Positions 8,261-15,622 of a stretch of 64,000 nt of DNA are shown here, in pieces; the stretch's first letter is position 1, and every line of letters begins with the position of its first letter. The position numbers and the translations under genes were made by a program. This DNA comes from Streptoalloteichus tenebrarius (lineage in GTDB: Bacteria > Actinomycetota > Actinomycetes > Mycobacteriales > Pseudonocardiaceae), in assembly GCF_024171885.1 (NCBI RefSeq), contig NZ_JAMTCP010000003.1:204629-268628 (forward strand), in the 5' to 3' direction. Below the pieces are notes generated by a model. It did no database searches. It worked only from the letters and a program-made list of their open reading frames with translations, and was not told where the DNA came from.

Positions 8261-8470
8261 TTAGCTCAGGTCGAGTCGGCCAGACTTCACGGACTCGACG
8301 AAAGCGGTGAACGTGGCCGGGGTGAAAACGAGCGCTGGGCCGGTGGGGTTCTTCGAGTCCCGCAGGGCGGCGATGCCGTCTCGGTTGCCCGCCACCTCGA
8401 CGCACTGGCCACCGTGGTTAGCGCTTCGGCTGGACTTGCGCCAGGTCGTCCTGTTCAGGTTCGGGGGCAT
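8261..8470 (-). CDS. DUF397 protein, copy 2
   Basis: 69 aa. Shares the N-terminal TTWRKSSRS and the whole second half with copies 1 and 3 but differs in the middle (ANHGGQCVEVAGNRDGIAALRDS), the part that varies between paralogues and may set partner specificity (inference). ATG at 8470 with the same GGAAGGAAG ribosome site as its neighbours. Confidence 0.9.
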   Translation of the reverse strand: MPPNLNRTTWRKSSRSANHGGQCVEVAGNRDGIAALRDSKNPTGPALVFTPATFTAFVESVKSGRLDLS

Positions 8471-8591
8471 CCCGCGCTTCCTTCCGCCTCTGGGGCTGAG
8501 GCTTCGAGGGTGTCGGGGCGGGGGTTTGGCTTCGGTTGGTGGGGTCAGGCGGAGGTGCTGTGCCGCTGGGAGCGGTAGCGTGACATGCGAC

Positions 8592-8620
8592 GGCGGGGGC
8601 CAACACGCCTGGCCCCCGCC
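8592..8620 (-). terminator. Hairpin between DUF397 copies 3 and 2
   Basis: 11-bp perfect stem GGCGGGGGCCA/TGGCCCCCGCC with a 7-nt loop, 14 nt after the copy 3 stop. Confidence 0.6.
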
Positions 8621-8634
8621 TCAGTCCGACCTCA

Positions 8635-8841
8635 TCAGCGCAGGTCGAGTCGGCCAGACTTCACGGACTCGACGAAAGCGGTGAATGTGGCCGGGGTGAA
8701 GACGAGCGCTGGGCCGGTGGGGTTCTTCGAGTCCCGCACGGCGGCGACGTCCGCCACGGACGCCACCTCAACGCAGTGTGCGTTGGTCGCTCCGCTGCGG
8801 CTGGACTTGCGCCAGGTCGTCCTGTTCAGGTTCGGGGTCAT
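8635..8841 (-). CDS. DUF397 protein, copy 3
   Basis: 68 aa, differing from copy 1 at only a few residues (MTPNL against MPPNR; final Arg instead of Ser). ATG at 8841 in the shared intergenic context. Its near identity to copy 1, with the divergent copy 2 lying between them, suggests gene conversion or an alternating duplication. Confidence 0.9.
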   Translation of the reverse strand: MTPNLNRTTWRKSSRSGATNAHCVEVASVADVAAVRDSKNPTGPALVFTPATFTAFVESVKSGRLDLR

Positions 8842-8959
8842 CCCGCGCTTCCTTCCGCCTCTGGGGCTGAGGCTTCGAGGGCGTCGGGGCGGGGGTTTGG
8901 CTTCCGTTGGTCGTGTCAGGCGAAGGTGCTGGGCCGCTGGGAGCGGTAGCGTGAGAACG

Positions 8960-8997
8960 CGACGGCGGGGGGCCATCTGGTTTGGCCCCCGCCGTCG
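8960..8997 (-). terminator. Hairpin between DUF397 copies 4 and 3
   Basis: 12-bp stem 8960-8971 with 8986-8997, almost identical to the hairpin at 8212-8249, located 12 nt after the copy 4 stop. Confidence 0.6.
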
Positions 8998-9008
8998 GTC
9001 CGCCAGGG

Positions 9009-9212
9009 TTAGCTCAGGTCGAGCAGCCCCTGCTTCACCGTGTTGACGAACGCGGTGAACGCCACCGGCGCGAACACGAGTGCCGGGCCGGTGGGGTTCT
9101 TCGAGTCTCGCATCGCAGCGGCATCCTTGACTGCCGCGACTTCGACGCAGGCACCGTTGCCCTGGCTCCTGCTCGACTTGCGCCAGGTCGTCCTGTTCAG
9201 GTTCGAGGTCAT
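9009..9212 (-). CDS. DUF397 protein, copy 4
   Basis: 67 aa. Keeps TTWRKSSRS and RDSKNPTGPALVF, but the middle (QGNGACVEVAAVKDAAAM) and end (FVNTVKQGLLDLS) are diverged from copies 1-3, and the end resembles copy 5. ATG at 9212. Confidence 0.9.
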   Translation of the reverse strand: MTSNLNRTTWRKSSRSQGNGACVEVAAVKDAAAMRDSKNPTGPALVFAPVAFTAFVNTVKQGLLDLS

Positions 9213-9333
9213 CCCGCACTTCCTTCCGCCTCTGGGGCTAAGGCTTCAAGGGTGCCGGGGCGGGGGTTTGGCTTCCGTTGGTCGTGTCAGGCGGAGGTGC
9301 TGGGCCGCTGGGAGCGGTAGCGTGACATGCGAT

Positions 9334-9362
9334 GGCGGGGGCCAACAGGTCTGGCCCCCGCC
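9334..9362 (-). terminator. Hairpin between DUF397 copies 5 and 4
   Basis: 11-bp perfect stem GGCGGGGGCCA/TGGCCCCCGCC, 15 nt after the copy 5 stop; same sequence as the hairpin at 8592-8620. Confidence 0.6.
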
Positions 9363-9377
9363 GTCGGTCCGTCTGGG

Positions 9378-9569
9378 TCAGCTCAGGTCGAGTCGGCCCT
9401 GTTTCACGGTGTTGACGAACGCGGTGAATGCGGCCTTTTTCGGCGTGAGCTGGCCACCAGCCCGGTTCTTGCTGTCCCGGATCGCGACCGTGCCCGGCCC
9501 ACCACCGATCTCGACGCACTGGCCGCCGTGGTTCCCACTGCGGCTGGACGTCTTCCATGTGTTGATCAA
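9378..9569 (-). CDS. DUF397 protein, copy 5 (regulator-proximal)
   Basis: 63 aa, the most diverged member (INTWKTSSRSGNHGGQCVEI; lacks NPTGPALVF). Its ATG overlaps the stop of the XRE gene as ATGA, the usual arrangement for an XRE-DUF397 pair. It is therefore the likely ancestral partner, and copies 1-4 are later additions. Confidence 0.9.
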   Translation of the reverse strand: MINTWKTSSRSGNHGGQCVEIGGGPGTVAIRDSKNRAGGQLTPKKAAFTAFVNTVKQGRLDLS

Positions 9570-10426
9570 GTCGTCACCTCCTTCCGTACCCGCTCAATGA
9601 ACACCATCGACTCGGCTGGACTCAAGCTCGTGATGCGCAGGGCGTTCATCACGGCGACCAACCGTTCGACTTCTTCGGGCTCGTCGACGAAGGTTCCTCG
9701 AACGACGCTCTCCAGATAGCCGATCCCGATCAGCGTGGTGGTGAACCCGAACACCGAGAAGGAGCCTTGCATGCTGGCGTGTGCACCAGCGTTCGCTGGG
9801 GTCACCTGAAGCTGTATCCCAGGTTGACGAGCGATCGCCATCAGATGGTCGAGCTGATCAGCCATGACCTGCGGTCCACCGACGACGCAGCGCAGCGCGC
9901 CCTCCGTCACGATGGCCCACACGCTCGGCGGGTTGCTGCGCTTGAACACCGCCTGCCGCTCCATGCGCTGCTGGACGAAGCCTTCGATTTCCTCGATGGA
10001 CAACGCTGGAGCCGAAGCGGCCAACACCGCCCGCGCGTACTCCGGGGTCTGGAGCAGCCCGGGCACCGCCACGGCGTCGAACGACTCGATGGTGGTCGCG
10101 CTCTGCTCCAATCCCAGGAACAGGTCGAAGTCCTTGATGTTGGACTCGATGTGCGTCCAGGGATCGGTGACCTTCGCGGCCTCCACGAGTTGGCAGAAGT
10201 CGCGGATCTTCTCGGGCACGCCGTAGAACGTCAGCAGGCGCTCGGTGATCTGGGGCTTGGGCAGATGCCTCGCGGTCTCAAGCTGGGCCAGGTTCGCGCG
10301 CGACACGCCTGTGGCGGCTTGGACCTCCTCCTGGCTCGCGCCGACGTTCTTCCTGAACCGGACGAGCTGGAGCGCGATGTAGCGCTTGATCAGGGGCGGA
10401 CTGATTCGCATCCATGACTTGGTCAT
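9566..10426 (-). CDS. XRE-family regulator with DUF5753 domain
   Basis: 286 aa. N-terminal HTH (LVRFRKNVGASQEEVQAATGVSRANLAQLE) about residues 15-70, followed by a DUF5753 segment (DAVAVPGLLQTPEYARAVL, then QLQVTPANAGAH and SFSVFGF) typical of actinomycete regulators paired with DUF397. The ATG at 10426 has GGAGG about 10 nt upstream; the longer frame to 10564 lacks a ribosome site. It overlaps DUF397 copy 5. A 14-bp palindrome lies 39 nt upstream and may be its own operator. Confidence 0.9.
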   Translation of the reverse strand: MTKSWMRISPPLIKRYIALQLVRFRKNVGASQEEVQAATGVSRANLAQLETARHLPKPQITERLLTFYGVPEKIRDFCQLVEAAKVTDPWTHIESNIKDFDLFLGLEQSATTIESFDAVAVPGLLQTPEYARAVLAASAPALSIEEIEGFVQQRMERQAVFKRSNPPSVWAIVTEGALRCVVGGPQVMADQLDHLMAIARQPGIQLQVTPANAGAHASMQGSFSVFGFTTTLIGIGYLESVVRGTFVDEPEEVERLVAVMNALRITSLSPAESMVFIERVRKEVTT

Positions 10427-10464
10427 GCCGGGACAGCCTCCAGGGCCTGGAAGATCTGACGGTT

Positions 10465-10478
10465 TCTCACATGTGAGA
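10465..10478. promoter_or_regulatory. Perfect 14-bp palindrome upstream of the XRE gene
   Basis: TCTCACATGTGAGA reads the same on both strands and sits 39 nt before the XRE start, where an autoregulatory operator would be expected. Binding is inferred only from position and symmetry. Confidence 0.5.
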
Positions 10479-10718
10479 TCCACCCGATAGGAGCATGGTG
10501 TCCGGGTGGCCGTCGCTCTACAGTCAACTAACAAGTGAGGTAGTGACCTGTAGCACAAGTTCACCGCTGACGTAACGATAGCGCCCGCCGCGCCAACCTG
10601 TTCGCCACCCCCTGGGTTGTAGCGCGACGCGGCGGTCTTCCCTCGGCGGACCCGCCTTCTCGCTCCACGTCAGGGTTTCGTCGCGCCATCTTCACGACGA
10701 CACATGGGAGGTCTTCCC

Positions 10719-11069
10719 GTGATCCAGTTCGTGACTGCCGGCATGGTCGCCATGCTGCTCGTCGGCCTGGTGTTCGCCATGGCCCGACCCGCGCCAACCC
10801 AACCCGTCGGCACGCCCTCATCCCTGCCCCGCCACGCGCTCCGGCCCCACGGCGGCGGGGTGCCCGCCTCCGACCTTCTCCGCCGTCACCGGTGGAACCG
10901 TCCACACCGGACCTCTCACGCGAGAAACCCAGACACCCCCGAAACTTCCGCCGAGACTCAACGCCTGATCGAACGCACCCTGGACCGGCTCCACCGCCTC
11001 GGCCCCACCCCCACCCTCGGGTCCGACCCGGAGGCCACCACACCCCTGCCCGTGCTGCGGGAGGGCTAG
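10719..11069 (+). CDS. Small membrane protein of unknown function
   Basis: 116 aa. One N-terminal transmembrane segment (VIQFVTAGMVAMLLVGLVFAM) followed by a basic, Pro/Arg-rich tail. The GTG at 10719 is preferred because GGGAGG lies 7 nt upstream; the ATG at 10704 has none. It heads a tight run of small plus-strand genes (2 nt before the next start). No family recognised. Confidence 0.6.
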   Translation: MIQFVTAGMVAMLLVGLVFAMARPAPTQPVGTPSSLPRHALRPHGGGVPASDLLRRHRWNRPHRTSHARNPDTPETSAETQRLIERTLDRLHRLGPTPTLGSDPEATTPLPVLREG

Positions 11070-11071
11070 CC

Positions 11072-11443
11072 ATGGTCGTGAAATGGCGTCCGAAACACCC
11101 CCTGCCCTCGGCCCGCCACCGGATCCAACTGTTCCGCATCGAACGCGGCCGGCGCGTGCTGCGTTTCGAACACACCGAGCCCGAGGACGACGACTACTGG
11201 CACATCGTCCCCGGCGGACCCGAGGTCTACGCCACCGCCTACGCCCACGCCTACTTCCTCAAACACCACATCCCCGCCGGACAACGCTGGATCATCGTCG
11301 TCGACGTCCTCCCCACCAGCAAGGGCGACAGCCCGCAGCGGTTGTGCGAGGTGCACCTCGCCGTCCCACCCGAGGACGACATCGCCGAGAAACGCATCGG
11401 CCCACCCCAGCCGATCCTCAGCTACCTCCTCCGCACCCCCTAA
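11072..11443 (+). CDS. Hypothetical cytoplasmic protein
   Basis: 123 aa, starting 2 nt after the previous stop, so probably co-translated. Acidic-aromatic middle (EDDDYWHIVPGG) and a hydrophobic strand RWIIVVDVLP. No known motif or membrane segment. Codon third positions are GC-rich as in neighbouring real genes, which supports coding. Confidence 0.6.
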   Translation: MVVKWRPKHPLPSARHRIQLFRIERGRRVLRFEHTEPEDDDYWHIVPGGPEVYATAYAHAYFLKHHIPAGQRWIIVVDVLPTSKGDSPQRLCEVHLAVPPEDDIAEKRIGPPQPILSYLLRTP

Positions 11444-11603
11444 CCCCGGCCCGGCCCAGCGTGACGCGCCCCGACCGCACCCCACGCGCTGGGTCTCCCC
11501 AGGGGTGGCGGGGGCCGGCCCCCGGACGACCACGTCCCGGCCCCGCCACCCCCACCAACGCCTCACTCACACCTCTCCGCATCTGTCCACTGTGGAGGAC
11601 GCC

Positions 11604-11933
11604 GTGACCACCCCGCACCCACGCCTGCCCGGCCTCACCTAGGTCGGCCACGCCGGACAACTCCACGCCTATCCCACCCCCACCCGTCCGAGGCTCATCA
11701 CCGTCACCACGCTCTGCCGCCTCAATGTCGCCCCCGCCACCGGCAAGCCCCTTCCCGACTGGCCCTCCTGCTCGGCCTGCGCCACCCTCGCCCGCCACAT
11801 CGCCCGCTGGCAGTCCACCCCCGAACCCGACCACACCACCCCCGATTCCCCTCACACGCACAACCCCACGAAAGCACCAGCATGCTCACCACCAGCGAGT
11901 TCGGTCTCGCCCTGGCCGAAAGCATCGCCCTGA
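11604..11933 (+). pseudogene. Small Cys-containing protein gene interrupted by TAG
   Basis: A GTG at 11604 with GGAGG 5 nt upstream starts a frame that meets TAG at codon 13 (11640-11642) and then stays open for about 96 codons to 11933. The downstream part encodes a plausible small protein with an LC-x13-SCSAC cysteine pattern and an RWQS tail, as in small zinc-binding-like proteins of actinomycete accessory operons (recognition uncertain). No start follows the TAG, so the gene is broken unless the stop is a sequencing error. It overlaps the next gene by 52 nt. Confidence 0.5.
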
Positions 11934-12145
11934 CCGCACCCCTGCGCCTCCAGCACTGGAACCAGTGCGTGAGGGTCGTCTGCTACGCCTGCGCCCGAGA
12001 CAACACCATCCCCGCACCCCCGCCCGGGATCACCGTGGTCGACGACTCCCACTTCCAGCCCGGCCCACCCCTGCGGGAGCGCTACCGGCTCACCTGGTTC
12101 CTGATCCTGCTGCTCCTCCTCGCCGCCGGCCTCAGCCTCGCCTGA
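11882..12145 (+). CDS. Small membrane protein of unknown function
   Basis: 87 aa. A cysteine pair (CYACARDN) in the middle and one C-terminal transmembrane segment (LTWFLILLLLLAAGLSLA). Overlaps the interrupted gene before it. No family recognised; position in a run of small genes suggests co-transcription. Confidence 0.6.
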   Translation: MLTTSEFGLALAESIALTAPLRLQHWNQCVRVVCYACARDNTIPAPPPGITVVDDSHFQPGPPLRERYRLTWFLILLLLLAAGLSLA

Positions 12146-12176
12146 CCCGCCCTGACACTGAAAGCGCCGACCTGTC

Positions 12177-12467
12177 ATGCGATTCCGCACGAAACTGTGG
12201 AAGATCCTCCGCAGGAAACCCTCCACTGTGGACCCTCGGGTCCTGATGCCGAACCTCCGGGTGCTGCACCACCCCACCCCCGAGGAGACCGCCGCGTGGG
12301 AGGCCTCCATGGCCCCGCTGCGTCGCCGCCGGGTCCGGGTCGTCCTGCCCGTCCCACCCCGGGCGCTGCTGGCCTATGAACTCCGACAGCGCGAACTTCG
12401 ACAGGAAAGCGTCAGCCAGCGCAAACGCGGCCAGCCTCGCCGCTCCTGGTGGAGGCGAGGTCGGTGA
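12177..12467 (+). CDS. Small basic protein of unknown function
   Basis: 96 aa, strongly basic (Arg-rich ends), no membrane segment. Its stop overlaps the next start as GTGA, so the two are coupled. Function not recognised. Confidence 0.55.
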   Translation: MRFRTKLWKILRRKPSTVDPRVLMPNLRVLHHPTPEETAAWEASMAPLRRRRVRVVLPVPPRALLAYELRQRELRQESVSQRKRGQPRRSWWRRGR

Positions 12468-12670
12468 CCACGTTCGTGATCAACCTGGCCGCGATCGCCG
12501 TCGACGTCATCATCATGTCCTGGCTGCTGCTGCCACCCGTGTTCCGCCGGGCCGCGCAGTTGTTCCGCCGGGTCCGCAGGGACCTCCGCCGCTGGAACCA
12601 CGAACGCCGACAGCGCAGGGACGAGCCACCCACGACCCCGACGACGCAGGCCACGAGGAGCACGCGTTGA
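12464..12670 (+). CDS. Small membrane protein with basic tail
   Basis: 68 aa from a GTG that overlaps the previous stop (GTGA). N-terminal transmembrane segment (FVINLAAIAVDVIIMSWLLL), then an Arg-rich cytoplasmic tail. Its 3' half is duplicated at 13060-13206 beyond the CRISPR remnant. The stop overlaps the next start (TTGA). Confidence 0.6.
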   Translation: MTTFVINLAAIAVDVIIMSWLLLPPVFRRAAQLFRRVRRDLRRWNHERRQRRDEPPTTPTTQATRSTR

Positions 12671-12882
12671 AGATGCAACCGGCTGCCCGGATCACCGGTC
12701 GGCTCCGCCAGCAGGTCGCCGCCGACCTGAAGAAGAAGTACGAGAAAGGAGCGAGCATCCGTTCCCTGGCGAGGGCCACCGGCCGGTCCTACGGGTTCGT
12801 GCACCGCATCCTCATCGAGGCCGGAGTCCAGCTCCGCGGACGCGGTGGCGCCAGGCGAAGGACCACCCGAAAACGACGATGA
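12667..12882 (+). CDS. Small helix-turn-helix protein (paralogue of 51803-52015)
   Basis: 71 aa from TTG 12667, or 69 aa from ATG 12673. The core LKKKYEKGASIRSLA...TGRSYGFVHR...GVQLRGRGGA is nearly identical to the conserved protein at 51803-52015. This compact HTH with an RGRGG DNA-contacting tail is widespread in actinobacteria and probably binds DNA as a small nucleoid or regulatory protein (family knowledge; target unknown). The accessory copy lacks the leading MVADLKKG and has a more basic Arg-rich C-terminus. Confidence 0.75.
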   Translation: MKMQPAARITGRLRQQVAADLKKKYEKGASIRSLARATGRSYGFVHRILIEAGVQLRGRGGARRRTTRKRR

Positions 12883-12941
12883 CACCAGTGCCCCTGGCGG
12901 TCCCCGCACGGCCCTACCGCACGCACGCGAGGTCAGAAAGT

Positions 12942-13031
12942 ATCGGCCCCGCCCACGCGGGGATGGTTCGACCATGTGTTCGTCCCACCCGATGGTGGTC
13001 CAATCGGCCCCGCACACGCGGGGATGAGCCG
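12942..13031. CRISPR. Two-repeat type I-E-like CRISPR remnant
   Basis: Two 29-bp repeats (12942-12970 and 13003-13031) flank one 32-bp spacer (12971-13002), a 61-bp period that is classic for type I-E. The repeat carries the palindromic CCCCGC-ACACGCGGGG core and the ATCGG...GGATG ends of actinobacterial I-E repeats. The copies match over about 23 bp (one core mismatch) and differ at the 3' end, as in a degenerate terminal repeat. No cas genes lie in the window. Confidence 0.65.
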
Positions 13032-13059
13032 GACAGTCGCTACCTCGCGATCACCACTC

Positions 13060-13206
13060 GTCGCCTGGCTGCTGCTGCCACCCGTGTTCCGCCGGGCCGC
13101 ACAGCTCTTTCGCCGGGTCCGCAGGGACCTCCGCCGCTGGAACCGCGAACGACGACAGTGCAGGGAACAACAACGCAGGGAACAACAACGCAGGGAACAA
13201 CGCTGA
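13060..13206 (+). pseudogene. Duplicated 3' fragment of the small membrane protein gene
   Basis: The sequence from WLLLPPVFRRAAQLFRRVRRDLRRWN onward repeats the 3' part of 12464-12670, without the N-terminal half, and ends in three copies of a 15-bp CAGGGAACAACAACG unit coding CREQQR-like repeats. The fragment has only a doubtful in-frame start (12976) through the CRISPR remnant, so it is probably not expressed. Confidence 0.6.
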
Positions 13207-13238
13207 CCATCCGGTGCTCGCCATGACAGGATCAGAGG

Positions 13239-14132
13239 ATGGGTTTCTCTTCGTCGGGCCAGGTCACGACACCGATTCTGGACATCGCGTACGAAAGTGC
13301 CGGTGACCCCGCCGGGACACCAGTGATCCTCCTGCACGGGTTCCCGTACGACGTCCGGGCCTATGACGACGTCGCGGCGATCCTCGCCGACCGGGGCGCA
13401 CACGTGCTCGCGCCCTACCTGCGAGGCTTCGGGCCGACGCGGTTCCGTGACGACGCGACGCCCCGCTCGGGCCAGCAGGCCGCGCTGGCGCAGGACCTCC
13501 TCGACTTCATGGACGCCCTCGCCATCGACAAGGCCGTCGTCGGCGGCTACGACTGGGGTGGCAGGGCCGCGTGCATCGTGTCGGCCCTGTTCCCCGAGCG
13601 TGTGCGCGGCCTCGTCACCGTCGACGGGTACAACGTCCAGCACATCGCCAGCTCCGGCGAGCCCACGAAACCGGAATGGGAGAGGACCTACTGGTACCAG
13701 TACTACTTCCACTCCGAGCGCGGCCGTCTCGGGTTGGAGCGCAACCGCGAGGAACTCTGCGAGCTGCTGTGGCGCACCTGGTCTCCCACCTGGGAGCAGG
13801 CGTCGGCGGCTTTCCCCGCCAGCGCGCCGAGTCTGCACAACCCCGACTTCGTCGACGTCGTGATCCACTCCTACCGGCACCGGTACGCGCTGGTCGAGGG
13901 CGACCCCCGCTACCAGGAGTTGGAGGACCGCATCGCGCGGCAGCCGCTCATCACCGTCCCGACCGTCGTGCTCGAAAGCGGGGCGGACGGCGTCGGCGGG
14001 CCGAGGGCGTCCGGCGACCGGGACCTGTTCACCGGCCCGTACGAACACCGGTTCCTGCCGGGTGTGGGCCACAACGTTCCGCAGGAGGTTCCCCAGGCTT
14101 TCGCGGACGCCGTCGCGACTCTGTTGTCCTGA
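13239..14132 (+). CDS. Alpha/beta hydrolase with Asp nucleophile (epoxide hydrolase/haloalkane dehalogenase-like)
   Basis: 297 aa. HGFPYD near residue 33 forms the oxyanion-hole loop; GYDWGG carries Asp105 at the nucleophile elbow, which marks the Asp-nucleophile branch (soluble epoxide hydrolase, haloalkane or fluoroacetate dehalogenase-like) rather than Ser esterases; GVGHN supplies His278. A cap domain rich in Trp/Tyr (ERTYWYQYYF) lies between. Substrate cannot be told. The ATG at 13239 has a weak ribosome site. Followed by two 28-bp tandem repeats. Confidence 0.85.
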   Translation: MGFSSSGQVTTPILDIAYESAGDPAGTPVILLHGFPYDVRAYDDVAAILADRGAHVLAPYLRGFGPTRFRDDATPRSGQQAALAQDLLDFMDALAIDKAVVGGYDWGGRAACIVSALFPERVRGLVTVDGYNVQHIASSGEPTKPEWERTYWYQYYFHSERGRLGLERNREELCELLWRTWSPTWEQASAAFPASAPSLHNPDFVDVVIHSYRHRYALVEGDPRYQELEDRIARQPLITVPTVVLESGADGVGGPRASGDRDLFTGPYEHRFLPGVGHNVPQEVPQAFADAVATLLS

Positions 14133-14136
14133 CCGG

Positions 14137-14190
14137 GTTGTCCTGATCCTGTTGCCCTGACCGAGTTGTCCTGATCCTGTTGCCCTGACC
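14137..14190. repeat. Two 28-bp tandem repeats
   Basis: The unit beginning GTTGTCCTGATCCTGTTGCC occurs at 14137 and 14165, between the hydrolase stop and the convergent alpha-galactosidase stop. No other signal seen. Confidence 0.7.
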
Positions 14191-14236
14191 GTCGATCCTC
14201 CCGGCGCCAGGCGGGAGGGTTTCCTCACACAGCAAG

Positions 14237-15412
14237 TCATTCAGTAGGCCAGATCCGGTACACGACCACGTCGTGTACCGGAACCTCGGCCTCGACCAGC
14301 GTGCCGGTCCTGGTCTCCTCGCCAGTCCACAGGTCGCGCAGGCGGTAGCCGGAGGCGAGCGGCAACCCCGTCTCGTCCGGGCGCACACCGACCGTGCTCG
14401 GCGCGTCGCCCCGGTTGAGCAACACGATCGTCACCGAGCCGTCCGACATCGGCTTCGCCCACACCTCCTGGTCTCCGTCGTCACGCACCCGGCGTCCCTG
14501 CATCCCGCCCCAGTCCTGGTTGACCGCGATCAGGTCGCGGTTGAGCAGGATGCGCCGCGTCGCCTCGGACATCTCCGCGACGTCGTTGCCCGCGATGAGC
14601 GGCGCGTTGAGGAGCGCCCACAACGAGAAGTGCGCGCGGTACTCGGACTCGGACATGCCGCCGTTGCCGACCTCCAGCATGTCCGGGTCGTTCCACCCTC
14701 CCGGCCCGGAGTGCTCCTCCAGCCCGGCCTGGCGGTCGAGGATCCCCAGGACGCTGTCCCAGGTGTCCTTGATGTCCTGGGTCGTGCGCCACAGGTTGCC
14801 GCCGACCTCACGGCCCCACTCCCACGGCGCGTTCTCGCCCCACTCGCAGATGCTGTAGACGATGGGCCGACCCGTGGCGCGCAACGCCTCACCCATCCGC
14901 AGGTAGCGCTCGAACGCCGGCCGGCCGAGGTTGTCGCAGTTGTCGTACTTCAGGTAGTCGACCTGCCATTCCGCGAACGTCCGCGCGTCGACCTCCTCGT
15001 GGTCCAGGCTCGCGGGGAGCCCCTGGCAGGTCCGGGTCCCGGCCGAGGAGTAGATCCCCAACCGCATCCCGCGCGCGTGGACGTAGTCGGCGAGCGCCCG
15101 GATGCCGGAGGGGAACCGGTCCGGGTCGGCCTGGAGCCTGCCTTCGGCGTCCCGTTCGGGCGCCATCCAGCAGTCGTCGATGTTCACGTGGTCGTAGCCG
15201 GCGTCGCGCATGCCCGACGACACGAGCGCGTCAGCCGTGCGACGGATCAGGTCCTCGTCGATGGCGCAGCCGAACCTGTTCCAACTGTTCCAGCCCATCG
15301 GCGGGGTCGCCGCGAGAGGCTCCTCGCGCCTGCCGTGCTCGGCGGCGTGCGCCGGGGCGGCCAGACCGGTCAGGAACACGACACCCGTGAGCACCACGAG
15401 AGGAAGACGCAC
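14237..15412 (-). CDS. Secreted GH27 alpha-galactosidase
   Basis: 391 aa from the GTG at 15412 (GGAGG 5 nt upstream). Residues 1-23 form a Sec signal peptide ending AHA. The mature enzyme begins near TPPMGWNSWNRFGC, the GH27 signature; the nucleophile is Asp157 in LKYDNC and the acid/base lies in GGWNDPDML. It hydrolyses terminal alpha-galactosides (melibiose, galactomannan side chains) outside the cell, or possibly related alpha-N-acetylgalactosaminides. A C-terminal beta-sandwich domain is present. No sugar transporter or regulator lies adjacent. Confidence 0.92.
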   Translation of the reverse strand: MRLPLVVLTGVVFLTGLAAPAHAAEHGRREEPLAATPPMGWNSWNRFGCAIDEDLIRRTADALVSSGMRDAGYDHVNIDDCWMAPERDAEGRLQADPDRFPSGIRALADYVHARGMRLGIYSSAGTRTCQGLPASLDHEEVDARTFAEWQVDYLKYDNCDNLGRPAFERYLRMGEALRATGRPIVYSICEWGENAPWEWGREVGGNLWRTTQDIKDTWDSVLGILDRQAGLEEHSGPGGWNDPDMLEVGNGGMSESEYRAHFSLWALLNAPLIAGNDVAEMSEATRRILLNRDLIAVNQDWGGMQGRRVRDDGDQEVWAKPMSDGSVTIVLLNRGDAPSTVGVRPDETGLPLASGYRLRDLWTGEETRTGTLVEAEVPVHDVVVYRIWPTE

Positions 15413-15599
15413 GGCTACCTCCACCCCGAGCAGGGCATGTCCGAGCACCCGGATTGTCGACGAGGAGGCGCGCCGCGGCCACCGCATGGCCGCGCTGGCC
15501 CGGACCGACCGGCACTTTCACAGCCTGCCCACCCTTGACCAGCGCTGGCGCAAGCCGCGGAACCAACACGCCTGCCAGGGGCACACCCAACCCCTCACG

Positions 15600-15622
15600 T
15601 CTACGGCTGGCGCGCGTTGTCC
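15600..15622 (-). repeat. Repeat shared with 19955-19972 (end of DUF6461 gene)
   Basis: The last codons of the DUF6461 gene (NARQP and TAG) and about 75 nt downstream (to about 15545) recur at 19895-19972, where they are joined directly to the nuclease start region. This marks the left homology used in the island's rearrangement. Confidence 0.7.

Larger units (their letters stand above)
7887..9377 (-). repeat. Four tandem ~374-bp DUF397 gene units
   Basis: Stops at 7887, 8261, 8635, 9009 and 9378 are spaced 374, 374, 374 and 369 bp. Each unit contains a DUF397 gene, the GGAAGGAAG leader, a conserved ~130-nt spacer and a GC-rich hairpin. Coding and spacer are both repeated, showing whole-unit duplication. 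Confidence 0.9.

Noticed and set aside
7887-9377. Regular repeats that could look like a CRISPR array
   Set aside because: The ~374-bp units contain genes and terminators; period and content are wrong for CRISPR.
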